From Pyrinomonadaceae bacterium (GTDB taxonomy: Bacteria > Acidobacteriota > Blastocatellia > Pyrinomonadales > Pyrinomonadaceae), in assembly GCA_019186825.1 (NCBI GenBank), contig JABARP010000005.1, positions 56,240 through 120,239 of the forward strand: DNA of 64,000 nt, in the 5' to 3' direction. Under the pieces are notes generated by a model, which saw only the letters and a list, made by a program, of their open reading frames with translations, had not been told where the DNA came from and made no database searches. The position numbers were made by a program, and so were the translations under genes. Positions 42,342-50,224 of the stretch are shown here, piece after piece; position 1 is the stretch's first letter; each line of letters begins with the position of its first letter.

Positions 42342-43055
42342 ATGAAGAACAACACTATCACGAAGAAAATGAGCGAGTTGGAGACACAGGCAGAGGCATC
42401 GAATGTCGTCGATTTTTCGGCAACCCTGCAAGGCCTGCACGAAACGGTCGACCCTACCTTGATCCGCCGCCGTGCCGGGATGCGAGACCGAAACGGCCAC
42501 ACCCAGATGGTCGAATACGTCGAATGGCACACCGTCGCGGACATCCTCGACCAAAAGGCTCCGAACTGGCAGCACGAGATCCGCGACATTCGTTCGGTCG
42601 GCGACATAATGACCGTAACGGTTGCGATCACGATCGACGGCGTCACGCGCGAGGGCATCGGTACGGGCCGTGCAACAAGCGAAACCGGGATAAAAAAGGC
42701 CGAGCACGACGCTCTAAAGCGTGCCGCCGTGAAATTCGGGATCGCTCGTGAGCTTTATAAGAAGGAGTTCGACGAGATCGCCGAGGCAGAAGGCGGTGAT
42801 GCGGCCGAAGACCCGCATCGCGTGAATGCTGATCCGATCGCACGAACACTCGGCGATATGATCACGGCAAAACAGCTTGGGATGATCCGCTCGATCGGCA
42901 GGAATTCGGAGATCGATGTCGATGCGGAGTGCCGCGAGATGATGCACTGCGCGGTAGAGGAACTTTCAAAACGTGCCGCGTCTGACCTGATCGATCACCT
43001 GCAGACCATCTCGCATCGCGGCGGCACGGTCCAGCCGATGCGTCGGGCAAGCTAA
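42342..43055 (+). CDS. Rad52/DdrA-like single-strand annealing protein
   Basis: A 237-residue protein. Residues about 50-150 match the Rad52/Rad22/DdrA fold: Tyr-Val-Glu-Trp-His-Thr-Val-Ala-Asp-Ile-Leu, Trp-Gln-His-Glu-Ile, Gly-Ile-Gly-Thr-Gly and Lys-Lys-Ala-Glu-His-Asp-Ala-Leu-Lys-Arg-Ala-Ala-Val-Lys-Phe-Gly-Ile. Such proteins bind ssDNA and anneal complementary strands. The C-terminal part (about 165-225: Thr-Ala-Lys-Gln-Leu-Gly-Met-Ile-Arg-Ser-Ile) resembles tails of phage ssDNA-annealing proteins. AGGAG at about 42327 supports the ATG. No other recombination gene is nearby. The divergent XRE gene and TTGCAACA repeats suggest regulated expression. Confidence 0.8.
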   Translation: MKNNTITKKMSELETQAEASNVVDFSATLQGLHETVDPTLIRRRAGMRDRNGHTQMVEYVEWHTVADILDQKAPNWQHEIRDIRSVGDIMTVTVAITIDGVTREGIGTGRATSETGIKKAEHDALKRAAVKFGIARELYKKEFDEIAEAEGGDAAEDPHRVNADPIARTLGDMITAKQLGMIRSIGRNSEIDVDAECREMMHCAVEELSKRAASDLIDHLQTISHRGGTVQPMRRAS

Positions 43056-43095
43056 AGACCTCCAATGTTTTGGGTTGCGGTAAAAATGCGCGTCA

Positions 43096-43122
43096 TTGCC
43101 GCTCTCCTCCATGGAGCGGCAA
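43096..43122. terminator. Hairpin between convergent Rad52-like and M16 genes
   Basis: TTGCCGCTC and GAGCGGCAA form a 9-bp stem with a 9-base loop in the gap between the two convergent genes. There is no clean T run on either side, so it is only a possible terminator. Confidence 0.35.
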
Positions 43123-43168
43123 ACAAACTCCCACAAACGCCGCAACTCAAAACTCCCCCGCCAATTCT

Positions 43169-44542
43169 CTAACGGCTTTCTACGAGCTTCCCTTCCGTAT
43201 CGAAGATCTCGATCGTTGGTGCGAATCTGCTGATCTGCGGCACGACCGATGCCGCATCGCCGACGACGACGATCGCCATTTCATCCGGCCGTATGTATTT
43301 CTGCGCCGCATCCTGGACCTGATCCACCGTAACCGCACTCACGCGGTCGCGATAGGTCTGCAGATAGTCTTCCGGCAAGCCGTAAAGTTCCCTGTTCAGC
43401 AGCAATGTCGTGAGGCCCTCCTGCGTTTCGGCCCTGATCGGAAAAACGCCCGTGAGAAAATTCTGCGCATCCAAAAGCTCTTCGGCTCCGACCTTTTCGG
43501 TGCGAATGCGTTCAAATTCCTTGAAGAATTCCGAGATGCTCTCGCCTGTAACGTCGTTGCGGACCTCAGCAGTTGCTTCGATATCGCCTGCAAGCGACCT
43601 TGCGTCCATTCGCGTGTATGCGCCGTATGTGTAGCCCTTTTCCTCTCGGAGGTTCATAAACACGCGGGACGACGCACCGGCACCGAGCACCTGATTCATA
43701 ACAAGCGCCGGGAAATAATCGGGCGACAGGCGGTCAAGCCCAGAATTTGCAATGACGATGTTCGACTGACTCGAATCCGGACGATCGACGACGGTGATCG
43801 AACGCTGAGTTCTTTTCGGCACTTCGGCGAAATTCCGCACGGGCTTTTCGCCCGACTGCCAGCCGTCAAGATGCTGTTCGAGTTCCGCGATCACTTCATC
43901 GCGCCGGACATCACCGACGATCAGCATCACTGCGTTATTCGGTATCAGTGTCGAGCGATGCGTTGCCCGGAGCTTTTCGCGCGTGATGCCCTCGACATCC
44001 GCGGGCTGCAGCGAAACATGCGAATACGGATGCTTGCCGTAAATAAGCCTTGCCGCCTGTTCGGAAGCAAGGAACGGCGGCTGCGACCGCTGAAATTTCA
44101 AGTTTTCGAGAAGATTCCGGCGGTAAAGGTCGATCTCGTTCTCAGGAAAGGTCGGCTTTAGGACGATCTCCGACAGCATCTCGAATATCGCCGACGTATA
44201 GAACGAAAGGGATGACGCCGAAATGGTCGTAAAATCGAAAGAAGAATGTGCCGAGAGCGACGCTCCGAGACGCTCGATCTTCTCGGCAAGCTGCTGGCTC
44301 GAATAATTTTCGGTGCCTTCGGTCAATAGCAGCGCCATCGCAGACATCAGCCCGTGTCCGTTCTCTCGTTCGTCGATGTCGCCTGCAAAAAAAGCAAGTC
44401 GATAGCTTACGAGCGGCAACCTCTCATTCTCGAAGATGACGACCCGAAGCCCGTTCGAAAGCGTCGTTTCAAATGGCCTCGATATCTCAAAAGGGATCGG
44501 CGAAAGCGGTGCGGGCGGTTGTTTTCTAAATTCCGGGTTCAT
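43169..44542 (-). CDS. M16-family peptidase homologue lacking the HxxEH zinc motif
   Basis: A 457-residue protein with the M16 double-domain architecture (Asn-Gly-Leu-Arg-Val-Val at the N-terminus; Val-Gly-Asp-Val-Arg-Arg; Glu-Lys-Gly-Tyr-Thr-Tyr-Gly-Ala-Tyr). Where the active site should be it reads Gly-Leu-Met-Ser-Ala-Met-Ala-Leu-Leu, with no His-x-x-Glu-His, so it cannot bind zinc normally. The Arg/Tyr substrate-binding region is retained. The next gene upstream encodes an M16 protein with the full motif, so this is most likely the inactive partner of a heterodimer, as in mitochondrial processing peptidase. No signal peptide is clear. Confidence 0.88.
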   Translation of the reverse strand: MNPEFRKQPPAPLSPIPFEISRPFETTLSNGLRVVIFENERLPLVSYRLAFFAGDIDERENGHGLMSAMALLLTEGTENYSSQQLAEKIERLGASLSAHSSFDFTTISASSLSFYTSAIFEMLSEIVLKPTFPENEIDLYRRNLLENLKFQRSQPPFLASEQAARLIYGKHPYSHVSLQPADVEGITREKLRATHRSTLIPNNAVMLIVGDVRRDEVIAELEQHLDGWQSGEKPVRNFAEVPKRTQRSITVVDRPDSSQSNIVIANSGLDRLSPDYFPALVMNQVLGAGASSRVFMNLREEKGYTYGAYTRMDARSLAGDIEATAEVRNDVTGESISEFFKEFERIRTEKVGAEELLDAQNFLTGVFPIRAETQEGLTTLLLNRELYGLPEDYLQTYRDRVSAVTVDQVQDAAQKYIRPDEMAIVVVGDAASVVPQISRFAPTIEIFDTEGKLVESR

Positions 44543-44562
44543 TAAGTTTGTAAACGTCCTCT

Positions 44563-45843
44563 TTATGCCGCCTGTTTCGCGGGAACAACGTCGAGCAGTG
44601 CACGATTCTCCGTATTGAGGAATTTTGCGACATTTAACCGGATCTGCTCGGCAGTTACGTTAAGAAGGCTGTCGAGTTCCGAATTGAAAAGATCGGGATC
44701 GTTGTCGTAGAGAGTAAATTCGGCGATCTGCTGCGACCTCGCGAGCGAAGATTGCCGCGTGCGGACGGCGTCATTCAAAAGCTGATTCTCGATCTTCTCC
44801 ATTTCAGCCGGCGTTGGGCCGTGAACGGCGAGATCGCGTATCTCGTTCATTATCGTCTCGCGGATAGCGCTGATATCCTCATCAGGCTTCGGGATCGCAC
44901 CGACAAAAATGCTCGACGGGCCGCGTCTTTCGTCCGTAAAACCGAATAGCTGTATGACGGATTCCTCGCCCTTGACGAGCTTCTGGTAAAGCCGCGAACT
45001 GTCGCCGTCGTAGAGCACTTTTCCGGCGAGATAAAGTGCTTTGAATTCGTCGGTCCCGCGTTTCGGTGTCTTCCACCCGATAAGGAACGCCGGGAACGGA
45101 GCGAGCGGGTCTTGCCATTCGCTGTAGTTCGACGCGACCTCGGCCGGCTCTTCCACGTCGATCGCGGGCGGCGTCGGCTGGCTCGGGATATCGCCAAAGA
45201 ACTTCTCGATCAGCTCCTTTGCTTCCGCCGGGTCGAACGCTCCCGAGAGGACGAGCACCGCGTTATTCGGTGCGTAATAGATCCGGAAAAATTCCTGCAC
45301 GTCCTCGACCGATGCGGCATCAAGATGATCCATCGAACCGATCGTCGAATGTGCGTTCGCAAAATTCTTGTAGATCATCGAGTTTATAAGGTCGAAGATC
45401 TGTCCGTAAGGTTGGTTGTCGTACCGAAGACGCTTTTCTTCCTTGACGGCCTCGCGCTGGTTATCGAGATTTTCCTGCGTAACGGCAAGCGAACGCATCC
45501 TGTCGGATTCGAGCCAGAGCCCGAGCGGAAGCTGGCTGGCAGGCAACGTCTCGTAATAGTTCGTACGCTCGCTCGATGTCGTGCCGTTCATCGTGCCGCC
45601 GGCCTTCATAATGTACTGAAAATGCCCCGCCTTCGGCACGTTCTCGCTTCCCTGGAACATCATATGTTCAAAAAGGTGCGCAAAACCCGTGCGGTCATCG
45701 CGCTCGTTTCGCGACCCGACATCGTAATAAACGGCCATTGATACGACCGGGATCGCATCGTCTCTATCGAGCACAACACGCAGGCCATTATTAAGCGTGA
45801 ACTGTTCAAGGCTTAGTGGCGGCAGTTTGAATGAATGCGGCAT
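44563..45843 (-). CDS. M16-family zinc peptidase (active subunit)
   Basis: A 426-residue pitrilysin-family protease with His-Leu-Phe-Glu-His in Phe-Ala-His-Leu-Phe-Glu-His-Met-Met-Phe, and the third ligand Glu in Arg-Glu-Ala-Val-Lys-Glu-Glu. The pair of M16 domains is complete. It lies 20 bases upstream of the inactive homologue and is surely cotranscribed with it. No clear signal peptide is seen, so the compartment is uncertain. Confidence 0.93.
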   Translation of the reverse strand: MPHSFKLPPLSLEQFTLNNGLRVVLDRDDAIPVVSMAVYYDVGSRNERDDRTGFAHLFEHMMFQGSENVPKAGHFQYIMKAGGTMNGTTSSERTNYYETLPASQLPLGLWLESDRMRSLAVTQENLDNQREAVKEEKRLRYDNQPYGQIFDLINSMIYKNFANAHSTIGSMDHLDAASVEDVQEFFRIYYAPNNAVLVLSGAFDPAEAKELIEKFFGDIPSQPTPPAIDVEEPAEVASNYSEWQDPLAPFPAFLIGWKTPKRGTDEFKALYLAGKVLYDGDSSRLYQKLVKGEESVIQLFGFTDERRGPSSIFVGAIPKPDEDISAIRETIMNEIRDLAVHGPTPAEMEKIENQLLNDAVRTRQSSLARSQQIAEFTLYDNDPDLFNSELDSLLNVTAEQIRLNVAKFLNTENRALLDVVPAKQAA

Positions 45844-46026
45844 AAACGTATCTCTTTACCGGCTATGGACACCTACAATAAAAACAAATCGACCGCGAAA
45901 AATCAAAGAATCCGTCGAACAAGGCGTCTGGCTTCGCTCTTTACGCCGAACGGTGCTAAACTCCACAATAGGGCGAATTATATTCACCGTTCATAAGACT
46001 TAATAAGGGATATAGGAGGACCCACA

Positions 46027-46404
46027 ATGCAATCAAATTCAGCAACAACGAAGCGACGCGGTGGGCGAGGCCGCGTCTCGGTATATCTTTTTCTCGGTGT
46101 CGGAATCGGAGCGGCAACCGCCCTGCTGTTCGCTCCGCGAAGAAAAGCCGAGGCACAAAAACCTCTTGCGGCACTAGCAAACGACGATCTCAAGCCGGAA
46201 GCCGCAAAACCGCACTCCGTACAAACCGTGACAAAGCCGTTGCCGCCGAGCGTTAAGGAGACGACGAACGTCGCCTTTGCGGGAATGACGGCAACCACTT
46301 CCCGCAAGCGGAATATTCGGCCCACGGTCCCGACCGATATGCGTATCTCGGAGCAGAGATATCGGATCGCCCACAGCGGGCGCCGTCCGTCGAACATTCT
46401 TTAG
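46027..46404 (+). CDS. Small YtxH-like membrane protein
   Basis: A 125-residue protein with a basic N-terminus (Lys-Arg-Arg-Gly-Gly-Arg-Gly-Arg) and one membrane helix ending Ala-Leu-Leu-Phe-Ala-Pro-Arg-Arg-Lys, as in YtxH proteins. The rest is polar and probably disordered, with an Arg-rich C-terminus. Function unknown. The ribosome site AGGAGG at about 46014 is strong. It lies 14 bases before the DUF6335 gene and is probably cotranscribed. Confidence 0.65.
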   Translation: MQSNSATTKRRGGRGRVSVYLFLGVGIGAATALLFAPRRKAEAQKPLAALANDDLKPEAAKPHSVQTVTKPLPPSVKETTNVAFAGMTATTSRKRNIRPTVPTDMRISEQRYRIAHSGRRPSNIL

Positions 46405-46418
46405 AAAGGACGATCATT

Positions 46419-46781
46419 ATGGCGAAGCACAAGGAATTTTTGGACGTTGAACCGGACGCTGAGGTGAAAGAGGCATTCGCGGACGCCGAGAAAGTAAACG
46501 AAGGCTCACGCGAACAGCTTTTCGAAAAGCTCGAGCAGTACACGAATACTTCGCCGGTGCTATCGGGCGGCGACGTTGACGCTGCTTGGGAAGACGCCGA
46601 TGATGTCGGCGAAGAAGCCGCCGGCGGCCCTAATCCTACGCCTGACCAGGATGTCGTCGAAGAGATCGGCGAGGCATTCGGCGTAACGTTCGAGGATAAT
46701 GAGCCGCTAAGCGTCGTCGAGAAACTCGAAAAGCGTGACGAAGATCGTTGGGAATTGAATCCGGCTTCTGCGGAAGAATAG
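46419..46781 (+). CDS. DUF6335-family acidic protein
   Basis: A 120-residue acidic protein. It carries the family segments Leu-Ser-Gly-Gly-Asp-Val-Asp-Ala-Ala-Trp-Glu, Gly-Gly-Pro-Asn-Pro-Thr-Pro-Asp-Gln-Asp-Val-Val and Arg-Trp-Glu-Leu-Asn-Pro-Ala-Ser-Ala-Glu-Glu. The family is common in cyanobacteria and has no known function. AAAGGA precedes the ATG. It follows the YtxH-like gene. Confidence 0.75.
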   Translation: MAKHKEFLDVEPDAEVKEAFADAEKVNEGSREQLFEKLEQYTNTSPVLSGGDVDAAWEDADDVGEEAAGGPNPTPDQDVVEEIGEAFGVTFEDNEPLSVVEKLEKRDEDRWELNPASAEE

Positions 46782-46835
46782 CTTGCCCGGAAGGTAGATC
46801 TACAGCCGATCGAAGGCTCTCTCGCGGCTCAATGG

Positions 46836-47627
46836 TCAGCGAGTGTTGTGCGCGTTTCGGCTTGCGACGGCGTAAAGTTCGGCTTTTGCCTGGAATGGTG
46901 TGAGGTCCGGATAGGTTTCGACCATGCGGGCAAGCAAACCCGTAATGTGCGGGCACGCAAAACTGTTCCCTGTCAGCGTGCGATAACCGCCGCCGAACCA
47001 CGGCGTGCGTATATTCACGCCCGGCGCCGTCAGCTCGATCACCTCGCCGTAATGAAATCCGAATTTCAACGGATCCGTTTCCTCGCTTTTGACGACCGAG
47101 ATCAGCGACGATGAAAAGATCGACGGGAAGCTCGGCTGCGGCAGATTGTTTGCTGCCGCGATCACGATGCAGCCCGCCTGATACGCGCGATCGAGCAGAT
47201 CGTGTAGCGGAGCGAAAAATTGCGGCTTCGTCGTCCCGAGGCTCAGATTGATGATCTTGTAGCGTTGTTTTACAGCGTATTCCAGGCCCGCGAGAAACAC
47301 CTGAGCATCGCCAGAACCGCTTGCCCCGAGCACGCGTATGCTCGCGATCTTTGCTTCCGGAGCGACCTTCGTGATTATTCCCGCGCAGGCCGTCCCGTGG
47401 CCGGCAAGATCGCCGTCATCCACGCGCGTGAATGTAACTTTCGATCCCTCGACCCTTGCACCGACCTCATCGACGATGCGACCCGCAAGCTCAGGATGTG
47501 TGGCATCGACACCGCTGTCGATGATCGCGACCGTAACCCCGCGGCCGGTAGCTTCGAGCCAATCCCGGTCAGATGAGGGCTTGGGCGTCGGCCCTTTATT
47601 TTGTGTGGAGCCTCCGGTCCTACTCAT
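46836..47627 (-). CDS. Subtilisin-like S8 serine peptidase without signal peptide
   Basis: A 263-residue subtilase core. The triad is visible: Asp in Ile-Ile-Asp-Ser-Gly-Val-Asp, His in Gly-His-Gly-Thr-Ala-Cys-Ala-Gly, and Ser in Gly-Asn-Ser-Phe-Ala-Cys-Pro-His. The oxyanion Asn lies in Ala-Ala-Ala-Asn-Asn. No signal peptide or propeptide is present, so it may work in the cytoplasm. ATG 47627 overlaps the GAF gene stop by 8 bases, which argues for coupled expression. The frame is open slightly upstream from a TTG at 47639. Confidence 0.88.
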   Translation of the reverse strand: MSRTGGSTQNKGPTPKPSSDRDWLEATGRGVTVAIIDSGVDATHPELAGRIVDEVGARVEGSKVTFTRVDDGDLAGHGTACAGIITKVAPEAKIASIRVLGASGSGDAQVFLAGLEYAVKQRYKIINLSLGTTKPQFFAPLHDLLDRAYQAGCIVIAAANNLPQPSFPSIFSSSLISVVKSEETDPLKFGFHYGEVIELTAPGVNIRTPWFGGGYRTLTGNSFACPHITGLLARMVETYPDLTPFQAKAELYAVASRNAHNTR

Positions 47628-48393
47628 CCGTAAATTCAAGGCCGCTCAAGTTCGATCTCGAATACGCGATAATGCTTTCGAGCACCTTTCGGCAAAGTTC
47701 GATCTCGGCATCGCCCATCGAGGCAAGTTCGTTGATCAATGCCGCGATCTCGAGCGCACGTCCATGAGACGAGACGTCCCGTATCGAACGCAGCCAGGTC
47801 TGCACCTCTCTGCGTTCTTCCTCGGTATTGGCAACGCGGCTGCTGAGATCGTAGAGCAGGTCGCCCTCAAAGAATGCGTTGACGAGGGCCGCGACCGATT
47901 CGGCATATACGGTCGCAACGTCCATCTCCGCGGCGGTAAAGGCTTCGGATGGGGCATCCGCCGCACGATTCACGTATTCGAGCACGCCGATGATGTCGTT
48001 CCTAAAGCGCAGCGGGATGGCGAGAATGTGTTCGGTCGAAAAACCCGTCGCCTTATCGACCTCTGCGTAGAATCCGCTTTCATCGTCCGGCTGTGAGATC
48101 GCCATCGGCTGGCCGGACATCAGGACGAATCCTGCGATTCCCTTTCCGGCCGGGACCTCAAGCCCGATGACCTGGTCGGCGACCTCGCCTGTCGCGGCAA
48201 GGAATGTCAGCGCACCTGAATCCTCCTTGCGCACAAGGATCGACGCACCCGCGGCCTTCAGCCTCGTACACGAGGTTTCGAGCAGCTCGGTCATCACCTC
48301 CTTTAGCGGATCGGCAAGTCGTTGAGAAAGGTCAGTGATCCGGATGAGCACCCGGAATCGTTCCATGAATTCTTCAGTTCGGCTTTCGGACAT
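47620..48393 (-). CDS. GAF-domain protein
   Basis: A 257-residue soluble protein. Residues about 20-185 form a GAF domain (Ala-Gly-Ala-Ser-Ile-Leu-Val, Gly-Lys-Gly-Ile-Ala-Gly-Phe-Val, Ala-Ile-Pro-Leu-Arg-Phe-Arg-Asn-Asp-Ile-Ile-Gly-Val-Leu). A helical C-terminal tail with Glu-Glu-Glu-Arg-Arg-Glu-Val follows. GAF domains sense small molecules or dimerise; no output domain is attached. The output may be the S8 peptidase in the overlapping next gene. The start is ATG 48393; an upstream TTG is unlikely. Confidence 0.85.
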   Translation of the reverse strand: MSESRTEEFMERFRVLIRITDLSQRLADPLKEVMTELLETSCTRLKAAGASILVRKEDSGALTFLAATGEVADQVIGLEVPAGKGIAGFVLMSGQPMAISQPDDESGFYAEVDKATGFSTEHILAIPLRFRNDIIGVLEYVNRAADAPSEAFTAAEMDVATVYAESVAALVNAFFEGDLLYDLSSRVANTEEERREVQTWLRSIRDVSSHGRALEIAALINELASMGDAEIELCRKVLESIIAYSRSNLSGLEFTDE

Positions 48394-48479
48394 AGACGCG
48401 ATTTTCCGCGATATTAGGCGAGTTTTCAACTGCGCTGCCGTTTTGCTGGAACTTTACGCCGATTAGTGCTTTAATGCCT

Positions 48480-48540
48480 TCAAATAAAATTTGAGAGGGA
48501 CGGCTCCCTGAGTGCCGATCAGAACCGTCCCGGTTTTTTT
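48480..48540 (+). terminator. Orphan hairpin and T run upstream of the S41 protease gene
   Basis: TCAAAT/ATTTGA forms a small dyad (about 48483-48494), then GGGACGG (48497-48503) pairs with CCGTCCC (48525-48531), followed after GG by seven T (48534-48540). It looks like an intrinsic terminator on the plus strand, yet no plus-strand gene lies upstream, so it may end a small RNA or act as a leader attenuator for the S41 gene at 48623. Confidence 0.5.
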
Positions 48541-48622
48541 CGAGCCGCAGGTTTCGTGCGATACGCCCATTCGCTTTCGAATCACCTGATGCGTGAGGCT
48601 CGAAGAGTGTCTTTGGCAGCCT

Positions 48623-50224
48623 ATGAGGACTCTATCTGCAGTTGTTTTTGTGCTTGGCCTTTTCACCGGAGCGTTCGCGCAAGCGTCGCTCCTGCCAGAG
48701 AAACCCGAGCCATTCAAGCTCGCAGAAGGCTCGTCCTTCACTGCATCAGGAACCTCAACGACCCGCAAGACACGTAAGATCTCGAGCGAGATCGCCGAAG
48801 CCGAAACCATCATCCGCGAGAATCTCGCAGGCACTTTGCCGACCGCTCCCGAGATGACCAGATCTGCCGCCGTCGGCGCTCTTCGGAGCCTCGACCCGCA
48901 CTCGAACTTCTTCGACCAACGCGAATGGCAAGACCTTCTCGATCAGGAAGACAGTGCCTACACCGGCATCGGTGCGACGATCCAGAGCTACGACACGGAC
49001 GGCGTCCTTTCGACGTACATTCTCGATGCAATTCCCGGTTCCGGTGCGGCCGCGGCCGGTCTGAGGTACGGCGATAGGATAATTGCCGTGAATGGCCGCT
49101 CTGCTGTTGGGCTGAATACTGACGAGGTTCGCGATATGCTTCGCGGCCCCGACAGATCGACCGTTACCGTGAAACTCGAAAGAGCTGCGACCGGCCGCAG
49201 CGAGGTCATCGTCCTAAAACGTGCGAGCATCCGTCAGCCATCCATCCCCGATTTCTATATCCTAAAGCCCGGCATCGGCTACATCGATCTTTCCGAAGGC
49301 TTTAACTTCACGACGTCCGACGAAATGGACCTCGCGCTTCGCCGTTTGAAGCAGCAAGGAATGACCTCGCTCGTTCTCGATCTGCGCGGTAATCCCGGCG
49401 GCATCGTACAGCAGGCCGTCAAGGTCGCAGAAAAATTCTTGCCCGCAGGAACGCTCATCTTGAAACAGCGTGGACGTTTCGCAAGTGATTCGCGTGACTG
49501 GTATTCAAAGAATGCCGCACCGGAGACGATGCCGCTCGTCGTGCTCGTAAATCAGGACACTGCATCGGCATCCGAGATCGTCGCCGGAGCGTTCCAGGAC
49601 AACGACCGCGCAATGATCGTCGGCACACGCACGTTCGGAAAAGGATTGGTGCAGAGCGTCATCGACCTGCCTTTCGGAACCGGTGCGACGATCACTGCCG
49701 CACGATATCTGACGCCGTCAGGCCGCTCGATCCAGAGAGACTACACGCGTATCGGCCTCTACGAGTACTACAAGCACGTTTCACCGGCCGAAGGCATACA
49801 AAGTACCTTTTTCGAGGCACGAACGGCCACAGGGCGTCGTGTGCTCGGCGGAAACGGTATCGAGCCCGACACCGTCGTCGCTGAACCGGAACTCACGCGT
49901 GTCCAGGCAGAGCTCCTCAAACCGCTCTTCTTTTATGTTCGGAATACAAAGGCAAGCTCAGGAAGACAGCCGGACATTGCCGGACTGTTGACCAAAGTGT
50001 CGCTTCGGGGACACAAGGCCGACGCGTCGTCCTTCCTCGAAGCCCGTCTCAAATACGAGATCGCCGTCGCCGAAAGCGGAACAACGCGTGCGAAACGAGT
50101 CTTGAATGAGACCGATCCGCAGATCGAAGCCGGAGTAAAGGAATTGAAGAGTGCCAAAGACCTTTACCTCGCGGCACAGAACCTCGTCCAAAGCCAGGTC
50201 GCAGCAGCTAACGCGAATAGGTGA
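48623..50224 (+). CDS. S41-family C-terminal processing-type peptidase
   Basis: A 533-residue secreted protease. A signal peptide (Met-Arg-Thr-Leu, hydrophobic, Gly-Ala-Phe-Ala-Gln) is followed by a helical segment, a PDZ domain (about 115-190: Tyr-Gly-Asp-Arg-Ile-Ile-Ala-Val-Asn-Gly) and the S41 core with Ser in Asp-Thr-Ala-Ser-Ala-Ser-Glu-Ile and Lys in Arg-Thr-Phe-Gly-Lys-Gly. The tail is helical. It trims C-termini of envelope proteins. ATG 48623 places the signal peptide well. Its end overlaps the convergent BNR-repeat gene by 17 bases. Confidence 0.93.
   Translation: MRTLSAVVFVLGLFTGAFAQASLLPEKPEPFKLAEGSSFTASGTSTTRKTRKISSEIAEAETIIRENLAGTLPTAPEMTRSAAVGALRSLDPHSNFFDQREWQDLLDQEDSAYTGIGATIQSYDTDGVLSTYILDAIPGSGAAAAGLRYGDRIIAVNGRSAVGLNTDEVRDMLRGPDRSTVTVKLERAATGRSEVIVLKRASIRQPSIPDFYILKPGIGYIDLSEGFNFTTSDEMDLALRRLKQQGMTSLVLDLRGNPGGIVQQAVKVAEKFLPAGTLILKQRGRFASDSRDWYSKNAAPETMPLVVLVNQDTASASEIVAGAFQDNDRAMIVGTRTFGKGLVQSVIDLPFGTGATITAARYLTPSGRSIQRDYTRIGLYEYYKHVSPAEGIQSTFFEARTATGRRVLGGNGIEPDTVVAEPELTRVQAELLKPLFFYVRNTKASSGRQPDIAGLLTKVSLRGHKADASSFLEARLKYEIAVAESGTTRAKRVLNETDPQIEAGVKELKSAKDLYLAAQNLVQSQVAAANANR

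Noticed and set aside
42129..42707. A minus-strand frame overlapping the Rad52-like gene and its leader
   Set aside because: It is antisense to a recognised protein and shows no domain or ribosome site.
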